From positions 1 to 60,124 of IMG/VR virus record IMGVR_UViG_3300043429_000521: a DNA stretch of 60,124 nt, one strand, 5' to 3'. This stretch comes from a virus. The position numbers were made by a program, and so were the translations under genes. Position 1 is the stretch's first letter. Each line of letters opens with the position of its first letter. Positions 25,061 through 33,804 of the stretch are shown here, piece after piece. The notes under the pieces are model-generated. The model was not told the origin of the DNA. It worked only from the letters and a program-made list of their open reading frames with translations, and made no database searches.

Positions 25061-25528
25061 ATGAACGAATGGGAAAATATTCCAGAAAATATAGATGATT
25101 ATTTAGGATTTGTATATCTTATAGAGATAGTAAATATTCCCGAGGATTATCCTAAAGATAAACCGACAAAATACTTAGGAAAGAAAATATTCTGGAGTAA
25201 TACTAAGTTAAAACCCCTTAAAGGTAAAACTCGTAGTCGTCGAGTAATGAAAGAATCTGATTGGAAAAAATACTATGGTAGTTCAAACGATTTGAAAGAG
25301 ATTCTTAAAAAATACGGTCCAGACATATTTAAACGTACAATTTTACATTGTTGTGAAACTAAATGGACGATGTCGTATATGGAAACCTTGGAACAAATGC
25401 GCCACGGAGTCTTATTCGATGATAGTTTCTTTAATGGTATAATCCACTTCCGTATTGGTAATTGTCCAAAGGATTTGCGGGAAAAATATAAGAAAATATC
25501 CCAAGAGATCTTCAAAGATATAAAATAA
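25061..25528 (+). CDS. GIY-YIG-like nuclease domain protein
   Basis: The 155-residue protein has GFVYLI (16-21) and KYLGKK (37-42), which fit the GIY and YIG positions of a divergent GIY-YIG nuclease, then ESDWKKYYGSS, a conserved Arg, and a Glu (YMETLEQM). As I recall, similar proteins lie next to terminase genes in T4-like phages. Here it is followed by a terminase-like gene. A role in DNA packaging or processing is inferred; a mobile endonuclease is the alternative. A late box precedes it. Confidence 0.65.
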   Translation: MNEWENIPENIDDYLGFVYLIEIVNIPEDYPKDKPTKYLGKKIFWSNTKLKPLKGKTRSRRVMKESDWKKYYGSSNDLKEILKKYGPDIFKRTILHCCETKWTMSYMETLEQMRHGVLFDDSFFNGIIHFRIGNCPKDLREKYKKISQEIFKDIK

Positions 25529-25531
25529 ATA
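25524..25531 (+). promoter_or_regulatory. Late promoter candidate AATAAATA
   Basis: AATAAATA (7 of 8 to TATAAATA) followed by CCC ends 5 bases before the ATG at 25537. It overlaps the stop codon of the GIY-YIG gene. Confidence 0.6.
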
Positions 25532-25536
25532 CCCAT

Positions 25537-26280
25537 ATGTCAGAAGAAATAGTATATCATGATGTAATTCGTTGGGCAGAAGAAAATATAAGGGTTTCTA
25601 CTTTTTATGAAGAATCGGCACCTATAAAACTATACACACGTCAAAAAGAGATACTAACTAGTTGGAATTCTAATAAAATAAATATACTGGTAGCAAGCAG
25701 ACAAGTCGGAACAACCACCATGATATTGATTGATGCGATTTATCATGCACTTAATTTTTCTGGCTGTAGTATATGTATAGTGTCCACTAAAGAAGCAATA
25801 TCAGATTATAATATAGAAAGAATCATAGACATTGCAAACTTAAAAGAAATTTTATGCCATAAAACTAAAAATAGAATAGCATTTTTAAATGGTTCAGAGA
25901 TAATATTTTTCGAATATTATACACGCGGAGTATGTGGTCGTTCGCTGAATCGCATATATCTAATGGATTATGACTATGCATCATATATATCACATAAAGA
26001 TGTTTTAAGCGCAATAATGCCTCTCATTTCTTCTAAGGCTTCTAATTCCTCTATTGTAATAGCAAGTTGTCCAAATCCTAAAATGGATGATAATGATTAC
26101 GGAATTTTACGGTTGTATGAAAATTCCGTAGAAGGTAAATACCATTACAATTATACTGTTGAAAAATTCTTTTGGAATCAAGTTCCTGATCGTGACGAAA
26201 AATGGAAAGAGCGAATGTTACAAGGTTTAGGTGCGGACAAAGAAGAGATTTTTAAGTATGAATTCAACTGTGGTGAGTAG
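25537..26280 (+). CDS. Terminase ATPase-domain paralogue with lost catalytic residues
   Basis: The 247-residue protein aligns by eye with the ATPase domain of T4 gp17 (610 residues) and has no nuclease domain. The Walker A reads SRQVGTTT (54-61) where gp17 has SRQLGKTT, so the essential Lys is Thr59. The Walker B IYLMDYDY has Met143 and Asp144 where gp17 has Asp and Glu. IVIASCPNP matches the coupling motif and WNQVPDRDEKW the region before the linker. It keeps the fold signature but should not hydrolyse ATP. Possible roles are a regulator or decoy of the real terminase, which lies outside the window. It ends with TAG. Confidence 0.8.
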   Translation: MSEEIVYHDVIRWAEENIRVSTFYEESAPIKLYTRQKEILTSWNSNKINILVASRQVGTTTMILIDAIYHALNFSGCSICIVSTKEAISDYNIERIIDIANLKEILCHKTKNRIAFLNGSEIIFFEYYTRGVCGRSLNRIYLMDYDYASYISHKDVLSAIMPLISSKASNSSIVIASCPNPKMDDNDYGILRLYENSVEGKYHYNYTVEKFFWNQVPDRDEKWKERMLQGLGADKEEIFKYEFNCGE

Positions 26281-26291
26281 TATATTAGGGT

Positions 26292-26771
26292 ATGACATAT
26301 ACCTTAATATCTATTGATGAAGTTCTCTTTAATATAGAAACAGATGTGGTAAATCTTCTCTATGATTACCATTTATTGAATAAATTCACTCCTGATGTTA
26401 AAAAAATAATCATGTATTTTTTTATACACGAATTTAATAACCGTATAAAAGATTCTTCTGTTCGATTCTACCACTCCCATGTTTTATCCGATTCTCATGA
26501 ATTGTTAAAATATTATGACCGGGATAAATTGGATAAGCATATTAATAAAATATGCCAGAAGCTAAAGAAACTCACGGGTAAATTGTTTTTTATAAAAAAT
26601 AATATTAAGGTTCCTTCTAAATCTTCCATAGATGGCTTGGATGGATGTATTGCTGATGAATTAATATTATCCGATTATTCTGAATCTATCGATCCCAGAA
26701 AGCTTAAAGAATTTCTTCATGATAATAATTTAGGAGATATGTTCTCAAATCTTTCTAAAAAACTTTATTAA
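26292..26771 (+). CDS. Protein of unknown function
   Basis: The 159-residue protein is mostly helical, with charged and hydrophobic residues alternating and many His and Lys. It follows the terminase-like gene after 11 bases and ends one base before the stop of the converging peptidase gene, without a terminator hairpin. No family is recognised. Confidence 0.65.
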   Translation: MTYTLISIDEVLFNIETDVVNLLYDYHLLNKFTPDVKKIIMYFFIHEFNNRIKDSSVRFYHSHVLSDSHELLKYYDRDKLDKHINKICQKLKKLTGKLFFIKNNIKVPSKSSIDGLDGCIADELILSDYSESIDPRKLKEFLHDNNLGDMFSNLSKKLY

Positions 26772-26772
26772 C

Positions 26773-27381
26773 TTATTCTAGAGACTTTTTAAGAAATGCC
26801 TCCGAAAACTCTACAGGGCAGTAGTCTAATTGATCCTCAGTTAAGTGTTCTTCAGGAATATATTGTACAACTTCTGGATCACTATATGATGCTGATACGA
26901 AGAATGTCCTAGATTTAACCATTATATTATGTGACATAATGTATCCATTGGATTCCTTTATATATGACGGTATATCAATAAGGAGATTGTTGTCTTTTAT
27001 ACATTGAATAGCTCTTTTATCACAATCTAATTCAAGCCTCTGGATATTTCGAATATCCTCTATATCTATTTCATTGGTCTTTTGTTGTAACCAATCATCA
27101 AATCTCTTATTGGATTTCTGTGCTATTTTCCATAGAGGAATCTTTTCTTGCCATTGTAAAAAATGGGAATATTCGTGGACGAATATTCCATAATTCTCCT
27201 CTAATGAGTCATTATAAAAATGAATCTTGAAAAGCGGAATAGGTCCATAATCTTTATGGGTTCCATCATAAAAAAAATTATAACCGAATTTTCCTACTCG
27301 CTTCCTTTTAGTAAACTCAACTGATACTCCTTCGGAAATCATTCTGCTTATTGCGTTTCCGATAAAAGTTTCCATTTTCAT
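26773..27381 (-). CDS. Putative zinc metallopeptidase (HExxH)
   Basis: The 202-residue protein has VHEYSHFLQW near residue 68, an HExxH zinc motif, and RLELDCDKRAIQ about 45 residues later, which can supply the third ligand Glu as in gluzincins. No signal peptide is seen. It follows directly after an OLD-like ATPase gene on the same strand. The pair may act together, but the target is unknown. Confidence 0.75.
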   Translation of the reverse strand: MKMETFIGNAISRMISEGVSVEFTKRKRVGKFGYNFFYDGTHKDYGPIPLFKIHFYNDSLEENYGIFVHEYSHFLQWQEKIPLWKIAQKSNKRFDDWLQQKTNEIDIEDIRNIQRLELDCDKRAIQCIKDNNLLIDIPSYIKESNGYIMSHNIMVKSRTFFVSASYSDPEVVQYIPEEHLTEDQLDYCPVEFSEAFLKKSLE

Positions 27382-27390
27382 AGAACCTAC

Positions 27391-28185
27391 TTACTTTTTA
27401 GAAAGTCCTTTTATCAAGTTTCGGCAGTCCTTTACATAACCAGGGCTGACATCTAGGATATTAACCTTTTTATATTCTAATATAAAAGGACTGTGGGTGG
27501 CAACTATAAGTTGAAAATGTTCCGATAACTTAACCAAAACGTCGAACAATTCTATCTGTTTAGGAATAGATAATGCCTTTTCTGGTTCGTCCAATAACAA
27601 TGTTATTTTTCCATCTCTAGGAAGAGATTGAATATAAGCCACTTCCAGCTTTGCCAATTCGCGCATCCTTGGATCAAGAATATTAGGAGGAATCACTTCA
27701 AGATTAGGAGGATATTGAATCACCTTCATAATCTTGTTTATCTTATGAATTCTATATTGTCCTGATGATGGTTTAGATGCAAGAATATCCATCTGTTCTG
27801 CTTCTGATGTGATTCCATCTGCTGACTGGCTAGCATTGCTAAAAAACCATGTATTATCGTTCTTACCCATTGCCTCTGAATCATTATAAAATGACGGGGT
27901 TCCATCCCACTCAACGCGGGCATCACACTGTCCAGGGGAATAATTCCTATAACATAATGGGAAGTGTTCAGGCTTATCGTATGCAAGTTTTGGAGGATCG
28001 GAGATCGTACTCCATCCTCCTACTTGGATACCGCAATATGCAGCCATAGTTTTCAATATAGTCGATTTACAACTACCGACATTTCCAAATAAAATATTCA
28101 GATTATCATTAAACTGAAACTTGCGATCTTTAAGATGAGGGAATCCAGTAGCGAATCCAGATAAGAATTGAAACGATTTAATCAT
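27391..28185 (-). CDS. ABC/OLD-like ATPase
   Basis: The 264-residue protein is a compact ABC-type ATPase of the AAA_15/OLD sort: Walker A GNVGSCKST (residues about 34-42, with Cys in place of the usual last Gly), Walker B LLLDEPEKAL and H-loop ATHSPF. A clear LSGGE signature is not seen, and there is no TOPRIM domain. Such ATPases often sense DNA ends in defence or repair. The HExxH peptidase gene is directly downstream. Confidence 0.75.
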   Translation of the reverse strand: MIKSFQFLSGFATGFPHLKDRKFQFNDNLNILFGNVGSCKSTILKTMAAYCGIQVGGWSTISDPPKLAYDKPEHFPLCYRNYSPGQCDARVEWDGTPSFYNDSEAMGKNDNTWFFSNASQSADGITSEAEQMDILASKPSSGQYRIHKINKIMKVIQYPPNLEVIPPNILDPRMRELAKLEVAYIQSLPRDGKITLLLDEPEKALSIPKQIELFDVLVKLSEHFQLIVATHSPFILEYKKVNILDVSPGYVKDCRNLIKGLSKK

Positions 28186-28222
28186 TCAACACACTTATAA
28201 AAATATATCTATTTTTCAAGTT

Positions 28223-28450
28223 TTATTTATAAAATACCACCTCTTCAATAAACTTCGGTTGGCTTCCATCACCCTCTAAAACAGAGAATACGATTGCAGA
28301 GTATTCTGAACGACCAACAAACTTCGCATCACCTATTTGATATAGGTTATGTGTCTTGTATAATGGTTCAGATTTATCTACTCTGAAATTATGATCAAGT
28401 GCCCATGTTAGTATGAGAGATGCTAATTTATTTTTAAATCTTTGAATCAT
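28223..28450 (-). CDS. Small protein of unknown function
   Basis: The 75-residue protein has a basic helical N-terminus and a beta-rich end (SAIVFSVLEGDG). The ATG at 28450 follows the upstream stop by one base (TAATATG), so I use it and not the longer frame. TATAAATA overlaps its stop codon but is 38 bases from the next ATG. Confidence 0.6.
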   Translation of the reverse strand: MIQRFKNKLASLILTWALDHNFRVDKSEPLYKTHNLYQIGDAKFVGRSEYSAIVFSVLEGDGSQPKFIEEVVFYK

Positions 28451-28451
28451 A

Positions 28452-29093
28452 TTAAAATCCTTCCAATTTAATACCATCAAAAACGGTATCTATATTCTGT
28501 GATATTTTTTCGTATGCAGATAGGTCTGTTGAGTTTTTCTTAACAACTGATTGCACCATATTCGCAAATTGATAGTAAGAAATAATATTCTCAAAACCTG
28601 TGATATTCATCGGATTACGTTCTTCAATGAAGAATGTTGTATGCTTTACATGATTTATCTGGTCCTTGATTCTAAAATCATCGCCATGATCGTTTATTGC
28701 AACAGTAAATGCATTACCATCCACAACAACGTCATAGTAGTGTATATCTGAACGGTTTATAGTTTGTTGAACGGTTGGTAACAGCCTAATCTCTGTATTT
28801 GCTATACTTGTAGATTCTCCTCCTACCCATTCACTTTTAAATTTCTCAGGAACATCTGCTATTAATGATGCTATATCACTTTCCAAGTTAGCATCTACAG
28901 AATTATACTGTTCTTCAAGATATTTAAGCTGATTCTCAATATATTCTTTTGCAGATACTTTATTTCCATCGTCATTAGAAAATGTCCCAAACAAAATAAA
29001 ATGTTTATGCAAATCCTCATCAGGTACATGAGACACACCTGCTTCTATTTTTAACTGGTTAGTCCAGTATTCTTTGTTAAATTGTGGTTTCAT
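28452..29093 (-). CDS. Protein of unknown function
   Basis: The 213-residue acidic protein has a helical first half and a beta-rich middle with HYYDVVVDGNAFTVAIND. I see no catalytic motif or membrane segment. It is flanked by small genes of the same operon. No family is recognised. Confidence 0.65.
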   Translation of the reverse strand: MKPQFNKEYWTNQLKIEAGVSHVPDEDLHKHFILFGTFSNDDGNKVSAKEYIENQLKYLEEQYNSVDANLESDIASLIADVPEKFKSEWVGGESTSIANTEIRLLPTVQQTINRSDIHYYDVVVDGNAFTVAINDHGDDFRIKDQINHVKHTTFFIEERNPMNITGFENIISYYQFANMVQSVVKKNSTDLSAYEKISQNIDTVFDGIKLEGF

Positions 29094-29101
29094 ATATTAT
29101 A

Positions 29102-29269
29102 TTATTCTGGTAACTGTATTTTTCGGATATTAATAGAAAGTTTATCGACATAGGTGAGGTTTTCTAAATACTCCCTAAGTACTTTCTCATCTTCATTTAG
29201 ATTTGTTTTATTCCAAATCTTAGAGTCATCATATCGAAAAAACCCTATATAATAGTCTTTAACTTGCAT
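29102..29269 (-). CDS. Small protein, 55 residues, unknown function
   Basis: A 55-codon frame fills the gap between Dda and the 213-residue gene. Its stop is 8 bases before the next ATG, and its codon choice resembles that of its neighbours. The product begins MQVKDYYIGFFRYDDSK and ends KIQLPE. The position and tight spacing support a real gene. No function can be proposed. Confidence 0.65.
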   Translation of the reverse strand: MQVKDYYIGFFRYDDSKIWNKTNLNEDEKVLREYLENLTYVDKLSINIRKIQLPE

Positions 29270-29310
29270 ATACACTATTTTAGTACATGGCTATCATATA
29301 TTCAACAGAA

Positions 29311-30642
29311 TTAAACGATATATAACATTTTTTTAGGCCGAGTCATTGCAGTATATAATATTCTTTTGCGCTCCTCCTCATTCTTATTAAGCATAATATC
29401 ACTATACATTACAAATGTATTATCATAAGTACTTCCTTGTGCATTATGAATAGTATTTGAATATGCATACTTAACTTCTGCAAAGTTCTCTTTAAAATTA
29501 TAGAAATCTTTCCATTTCTTAATTCTCTTAGAGATATCTGCTTCTGATGAGGCATTATCTGCCATATTCTTCAGAGTCTTTGCAAAGGCAACTTCTTCGG
29601 ATTCATGTAAAATATGAATATTATCAACATTCTCAAATCCTTGAACAAGGCAGTCATAATATTTCCATTTATATCCACCTATAGTCGTTTTCTCTTTAAC
29701 TTCAATCTGTTTAACAACTAAATCTTCATTAGTGACAAATCGAGTTTCCGTTCCATCATCAGACCAAATAGGTCGTCCAACTATTAATTTTTCATCGAGA
29801 ACAATCTTTGCGGCTTTATTGCCATATTTAAATGCCCGAACAAATTTGTTATAGTAATCTACAGTAGAATTTCTCCATGCGATTATTTTGCAAAAATTCT
29901 GGTCATAATCGAATGCAGTCGATCCGAAATAATATTTTATAAGATCTGCAAGAATTTTTGTTTGACTATTTGATATAATTACTACTCCTGAATCACCTTG
30001 AATTTCTTTAGTTCCGGGAAGATATTCAAAACTATCTTTAATGACCTTTTGTGAAAGAGCAATAATAGGATTTCCTTCGGCTTGTCGAACAATCTTATCA
30101 AGTTTTACATGTTCTATATTATACTCTACTCGGCGGGTCTCTAGCATCGGAATTGCCATAGTATGGTTCACTGGATTGATTTGGTGCGGATCTCCAACGA
30201 ACAGAACCTTAATATTTCTAAAGTTCTGATTTTCCATCTCTAAAAAGAGTTGGTCGGAAATCATACTAGCTTCGTCCACAATAACCATGTCAAAATTAGG
30301 AAACTTTGACATAATTTTTTTATCCTTGACGAAAATCTCTTTTCCATCTTTGGTAATCTCATGCTTCATCCCTAATAATGAATGAAGCGTACAATAGGTG
30401 ATTTTGTTACGAATTTCCTCTTCTGTAGATTCTTTAATTACTCGCAATCCTTTGTTAGTAGGACATGCAATTGCAATATTAAAGAACATGCTGTTATCCA
30501 TCATCCACTTGACAAAGTGGGACATCATAAATGTCTTTCCTACACCTGCAAAGCCGGACAGTAGGCACATATGTGATTTGTTTCCATTTGCAAACTCTTT
30601 AAGTTTTTCAAATGCAATCTTCTGTTCTTCGTTCAATTCCAT
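29311..30642 (-). CDS. dda: Dda-like SF1B DNA helicase
   Basis: The 443-residue protein, close to T4 Dda (439), has motif I GFAGVGKT, motif II VDEAS, motif III FVGDPHQINPV, and late motifs SNTIHNAQGSTYD and YTAMTRPKK. Dda moves 5' to 3', helps start replication and removes bound proteins. All motifs look intact. It starts in AAATATG context and is followed after 41 bases by the 55-residue gene. Confidence 0.9.
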   Translation of the reverse strand: MELNEEQKIAFEKLKEFANGNKSHMCLLSGFAGVGKTFMMSHFVKWMMDNSMFFNIAIACPTNKGLRVIKESTEEEIRNKITYCTLHSLLGMKHEITKDGKEIFVKDKKIMSKFPNFDMVIVDEASMISDQLFLEMENQNFRNIKVLFVGDPHQINPVNHTMAIPMLETRRVEYNIEHVKLDKIVRQAEGNPIIALSQKVIKDSFEYLPGTKEIQGDSGVVIISNSQTKILADLIKYYFGSTAFDYDQNFCKIIAWRNSTVDYYNKFVRAFKYGNKAAKIVLDEKLIVGRPIWSDDGTETRFVTNEDLVVKQIEVKEKTTIGGYKWKYYDCLVQGFENVDNIHILHESEEVAFAKTLKNMADNASSEADISKRIKKWKDFYNFKENFAEVKYAYSNTIHNAQGSTYDNTFVMYSDIMLNKNEEERKRILYTAMTRPKKMLYIV

Positions 30643-30649
30643 ATTTATT

Positions 30650-30934
30650 TTATTTGATGTGACGAACTACACCATCTTCGTCAGGTGCTCCCCATGTTCT
30701 TTTTTTATTAATTTCAAATTTTTTAATTATTTCGTCGGCCATATCGTAGCCTTGAATTGCACCCATTCCGATACATAACAACATAATATCTGCTATTTCT
30801 GATGCATCAGTGGGGCACTCTTCCAATTCTTTAATCTCCTTTTTTATATGAGCCAACTTAGAAAGATGGGTCGAACCAGGAAATGTTTTTAACTGCCATG
30901 CATGTAATTCTTTTTGAAAGATCCGTAAATCCAT
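30650..30934 (-). CDS. MazG-like nucleotide pyrophosphohydrolase
   Basis: The 94-residue protein fits the small phage MazG/DUF550 type: HIKKEIKELEE, then EIADIMLLCIG with the metal-binding Glu and Asp, GYD and RTWGAPDEDG at the end. Such enzymes hydrolyse nucleoside triphosphates to monophosphates, for example dATP, and may also lower alarmone levels. It lies just upstream of Dda in the same direction. Confidence 0.82.
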   Translation of the reverse strand: MDLRIFQKELHAWQLKTFPGSTHLSKLAHIKKEIKELEECPTDASEIADIMLLCIGMGAIQGYDMADEIIKKFEINKKRTWGAPDEDGVVRHIK

Positions 30935-30964
30935 GTTCTACGATACATGCTAATGAATGCTCGT

Positions 30965-31723
30965 TCAAGCTATTTTCCTTAACCCTGTCGTTTTATGGGT
31001 TCTATGTTCTATCGTTCTAATAAGATTTGCACAGTCTAAAAGATCCTCATGGGTTCCACAATCAAACCAAAATCCAGAATCGATTTCTTGTATTTTAATC
31101 CCATCTCTGTTGTGCAATTCTCGGATGACATCTACAATTTCAAGCTCTCCTCTTGTAGAAGGTTTTAAATTTTTTGCAATATTTATGGCTTCTGTAGACA
31201 AATGATATAGTCCTACTACTGCATTTTCGCTGACATATTCTTTAGGCTTCTCTACAATTCTAACTAATCTACTTAGCTCATCGACTTCTACCACCCCATA
31301 TGCAGATGGATTCTTAACTCTATATGTGAATATAGTATTAGGTTTTGTATCAGAGAAATCATCAATTCCTATGAATGAATTGTCCCCTAATATAAGAATT
31401 ACATCTTTAGCATCTTTGAGGAATTCTTCTGCAATAATAAATGCCTCCGCAATTCCATTAGGTTTCTCTTGAATAGTATATTCTAAATTAAATCCATATT
31501 GAGAGCCATCACCTAGATAATCCTTAAACATCTTCTGTTGATCTTTATCGGCGTTTATGATTAAAATATCAGTAACCCCCATATCTTGTAAAGTACGGAG
31601 AGGAAATTCTATCATAGGTTTATTAAACACTGGTAAAAGTTGCTTAGATATACCAAATTGTGTTATTGGAAATAGTCTAGTAGCCTTTCCTCCCGCCAAC
31701 AAAATTCCATACTTTTTATTCAT
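30965..31723 (-). CDS. rmlA: Glucose-1-phosphate thymidylyltransferase (RmlA-like)
   Basis: The 252-residue protein has GILLAGGKATRLFPIT at the start (G-x-G-T-R type signature with Ala for Gly), KPMIEFPL, GDNSF and VEKPKEY, as in RmlA. It makes dTDP-glucose, or UDP-glucose, from glucose-1-phosphate. It is shorter than the bacterial enzyme (about 290), mainly at the C-terminus. It overlaps RmlB by 8 bases. A perfect TATAAATA lies 6 bases before its ATG, so late transcription is likely. Confidence 0.88.
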   Translation of the reverse strand: MNKKYGILLAGGKATRLFPITQFGISKQLLPVFNKPMIEFPLRTLQDMGVTDILIINADKDQQKMFKDYLGDGSQYGFNLEYTIQEKPNGIAEAFIIAEEFLKDAKDVILILGDNSFIGIDDFSDTKPNTIFTYRVKNPSAYGVVEVDELSRLVRIVEKPKEYVSENAVVGLYHLSTEAINIAKNLKPSTRGELEIVDVIRELHNRDGIKIQEIDSGFWFDCGTHEDLLDCANLIRTIEHRTHKTTGLRKIA

Positions 31724-32702
31724 TAGACTTATTTATATACCAATCAACAGTATATGCAAGTCCTTTATCTAGGTCAGTTCTAGGTGTCCATCCTAGTTCT
31801 CTTTCTGCTTTACTATAATCTATTCGATATGTTCTATCATGTCCAGGACGATCCTTAACGTATTTTATACCAGTAAAAGATGGACAGAAATCATAACACT
31901 TCTTCAGAATATTAGTAACCAGATCAATATTATATACAGTTTTATTTGTTCCGAATAGATAACTTTCTCCTACCTTTCCTTTGGTTATTGCATCAATAAT
32001 CCCGTCACAATGATCATCCACATATATCCAATCCCTAGACTGCTTCCCGTCGCCGTATATAGGCACATCTAAGCCATGTTTATAACACTCTATGGACTTT
32101 GGTATTAGTTTCTCCTTATGCTGACCTGGACCGTAGTTATTTGAGCAATTAGTAACGATTGCAGGAAAGCCGTAGGTATGAATAAATGATTTGACCATCA
32201 ATTCTGCGGAGGCTTTGCTGGCAGAATATGGGTTGTTTGGATGATATGGTATGATTTCAGTAAATGGCTGTCCATTATTATCTTCCACAGAACCAAATAC
32301 TTCGTCAGTCGAAATTTGAATAAACTTTCCATCTATAGAATTTTTCGTCCAATACTTTCGAGCTTCATCCATTAAGTTAAATGCACCAAGGGTATTAGTT
32401 TCTACGAATACTTTACTTGATTCTATGGAATTATCGACATGTGTTTGTGCAGCAAAGTTTACTACCAAATCTATGCCATACATTTCAAATAAACTGTGTA
32501 TTTTATTGATATCACGTTTTATGAAGTGATACCTATTGTCATAATAGGGCATATTTCGGGGATTTATTGCAGAATACGAAAGATTATCAAGATTTATTAT
32601 TTTATTAAATCCTATCTTATCCTGATTTTCATATAAACGACGAATGAAGTTCCATCCAATGAAACCACATCCACCTGTTACCAAAATATTATATTTTTTC
32701 AT
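31716..32702 (-). CDS. rmlB: dTDP-glucose 4,6-dehydratase (RmlB-like)
   Basis: The 328-residue protein has the Rossmann motif TGGCGFIG, then NFAAQTHVD, STDEVFG, PYSASKA (catalytic Tyr and Lys), NNYGPGQ and DRPGHD, all typical of RmlB. It converts dTDP-glucose to the 4-keto-6-deoxy sugar with NAD. I start it at the ATG at 32702, which overlaps the small zinc-motif gene by 14 bases. It works between RmlA and the epimerase-reductase encoded at 32881. Confidence 0.93.
   Translation of the reverse strand: MKKYNILVTGGCGFIGWNFIRRLYENQDKIGFNKIINLDNLSYSAINPRNMPYYDNRYHFIKRDINKIHSLFEMYGIDLVVNFAAQTHVDNSIESSKVFVETNTLGAFNLMDEARKYWTKNSIDGKFIQISTDEVFGSVEDNNGQPFTEIIPYHPNNPYSASKASAELMVKSFIHTYGFPAIVTNCSNNYGPGQHKEKLIPKSIECYKHGLDVPIYGDGKQSRDWIYVDDHCDGIIDAITKGKVGESYLFGTNKTVYNIDLVTNILKKCYDFCPSFTGIKYVKDRPGHDRTYRIDYSKAERELGWTPRTDLDKGLAYTVDWYINKSNE
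31730..31737 (-). promoter_or_regulatory. Consensus late promoter TATAAATA for rmlA
   Basis: On the - strand TATAAATA matches the T4 late consensus at all eight positions and ends 6 bases before the ATG at 31723. It lies within the end of rmlB, so rmlA can be transcribed late and without leader, apart from its operon. Confidence 0.65.
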
Positions 32703-32877
32703 ATTGTTTAGGTTCCCATGGACTCGGACTTGTAGTACAATTACACTTCTTATCAATTACATCCGATTGACATCTACGACAAAACCACCCGAAACTAGGA
32801 GCACCCGCTTGTATATTATACTCTTCGCCTAATTTAGCTAATTCTATACATCTTTCTTTTGATATTGTAAATTTCAT
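32689..32877 (-). CDS. Small protein with zinc-binding cysteines
   Basis: The 62-residue protein has CRRC and CNC, enough for a small zinc site, and starts in AAAATATG context after the stop of the rhamnose gene. It ends 14 bases inside rmlB. It resembles small zinc proteins common in phages. Function unknown. Confidence 0.65.
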   Translation of the reverse strand: MKFTISKERCIELAKLGEEYNIQAGAPSFGWFCRRCQSDVIDKKCNCTTSPSPWEPKQYEKI

Positions 32878-32880
32878 ATT

Positions 32881-33804
32881 TTACCAGAATAACTTCTCTT
32901 CTTTTTTGTTCCATGATTCGAAACATTTTCTTAACGACTCTCTAACGGGTAACATACCACAACCTGCTTTTGCTAATTTGTCAGAAATCAATACGCAATT
33001 ACTTCTCGGAGTTTTAATAACTTTATCGAATTCTTCTTGTGATTCAAAATACTCATACACATCCTTTTTAATTCCATATTCTGCTGCAAGATTAAGAACA
33101 TCTTCTGCATCTATAGGTCCGGGGTTAGTCATATTATATGTTCCATATTCTGCACCATAATTATATAAATTATAACAAGATTGAACAAATTCATCTGTAT
33201 TAGTTAATGAATTTGTAATCGACCAAACTTTAGGATATTTTAGAAGTTTACTGATATAATTCTTTTCTTCGTCTATATGATTAAATGGCATTCTTAAACG
33301 GCATATATAATGTTTATCCCATGTTTTTCTTACAAGAGTTTCTCCAAGAGCTTTTGTACCAGAATACCAAGAACAATTTTTTTGCTTAAATGAAAAATTA
33401 GGCTCGTACTCTTCATCAAAGGGCGTTCCCCATAATGTTTTCTTAAATGCAGGACCAATAGAAGGTATGAAATAAGCACTTTCATATATACATCCACTAG
33501 AGACATGTATCATAGGAACCTTTATTCTCTTACACATTTCCGCTACATGCTCTGCTAATAACGTATTAGCATACAATGCTTCCTCTTTATTATCCTCACA
33601 TGCGTCTACGTTTGGACTCCCGGTATAACCTATACAGTTGATGATTAATCTATATGGTTCGGATTTAATTACTGTGTGAAATGTTCTAGTGTCCGTGCCG
33701 AAACTTGGACGAAAAGATACTGCTTCGTATTTAATTCCCTTATAATCAAAGAATGCTTGAAATCTTTTACTAATATATCCGTTTTTTCCTAAAATTAATA
33801 TCAC
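32881..33804 (-). CDS. Bifunctional 3,5-epimerase/4-reductase of L-rhamnose synthesis (NRS/ER-like)
   Basis: The 307-residue protein resembles the plant NRS/ER and Mimivirus rhamnose enzymes along its length: GKNGYIS at the start, NCIGYTGSPNVDACE (56-70), SSGCIYE with Cys105, PNF, YSGTK with Tyr147 and Lys151, RMPFNH, DEFVQS, NMTNPGPI and PRSNCVL. That enzyme turns the 4-keto-6-deoxy sugar into NDP-L-rhamnose in one protein, which explains why no rmlC is present. The start codon is GTG, as no suitable ATG is nearby. A plain RmlD reductase is the alternative. Confidence 0.85.
   Translation of the reverse strand: MILILGKNGYISKRFQAFFDYKGIKYEAVSFRPSFGTDTRTFHTVIKSEPYRLIINCIGYTGSPNVDACEDNKEEALYANTLLAEHVAEMCKRIKVPMIHVSSGCIYESAYFIPSIGPAFKKTLWGTPFDEEYEPNFSFKQKNCSWYSGTKALGETLVRKTWDKHYICRLRMPFNHIDEEKNYISKLLKYPKVWSITNSLTNTDEFVQSCYNLYNYGAEYGTYNMTNPGPIDAEDVLNLAAEYGIKKDVYEYFESQEEFDKVIKTPRSNCVLISDKLAKAGCGMLPVRESLRKCFESWNKKEEKLFW

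Noticed and set aside
25537-26280. Functional large terminase
   Set aside because: It lacks the nuclease half and the Walker A Lys and Walker B acidic pair, so it cannot be the packaging motor on its own.
26760-26790. Terminator between the converging genes at 26771 and 26773
   Set aside because: The gap is one base and no stable inverted repeat is present.
28213-28235. TATAAATA near the stop of the gene at 28223 as a leaderless promoter for the ATPase gene
   Set aside because: The box is about 39 bases from the ATG at 28185, outside the 4-7 base pattern. It may be chance within a VVFYK-stop coding end.
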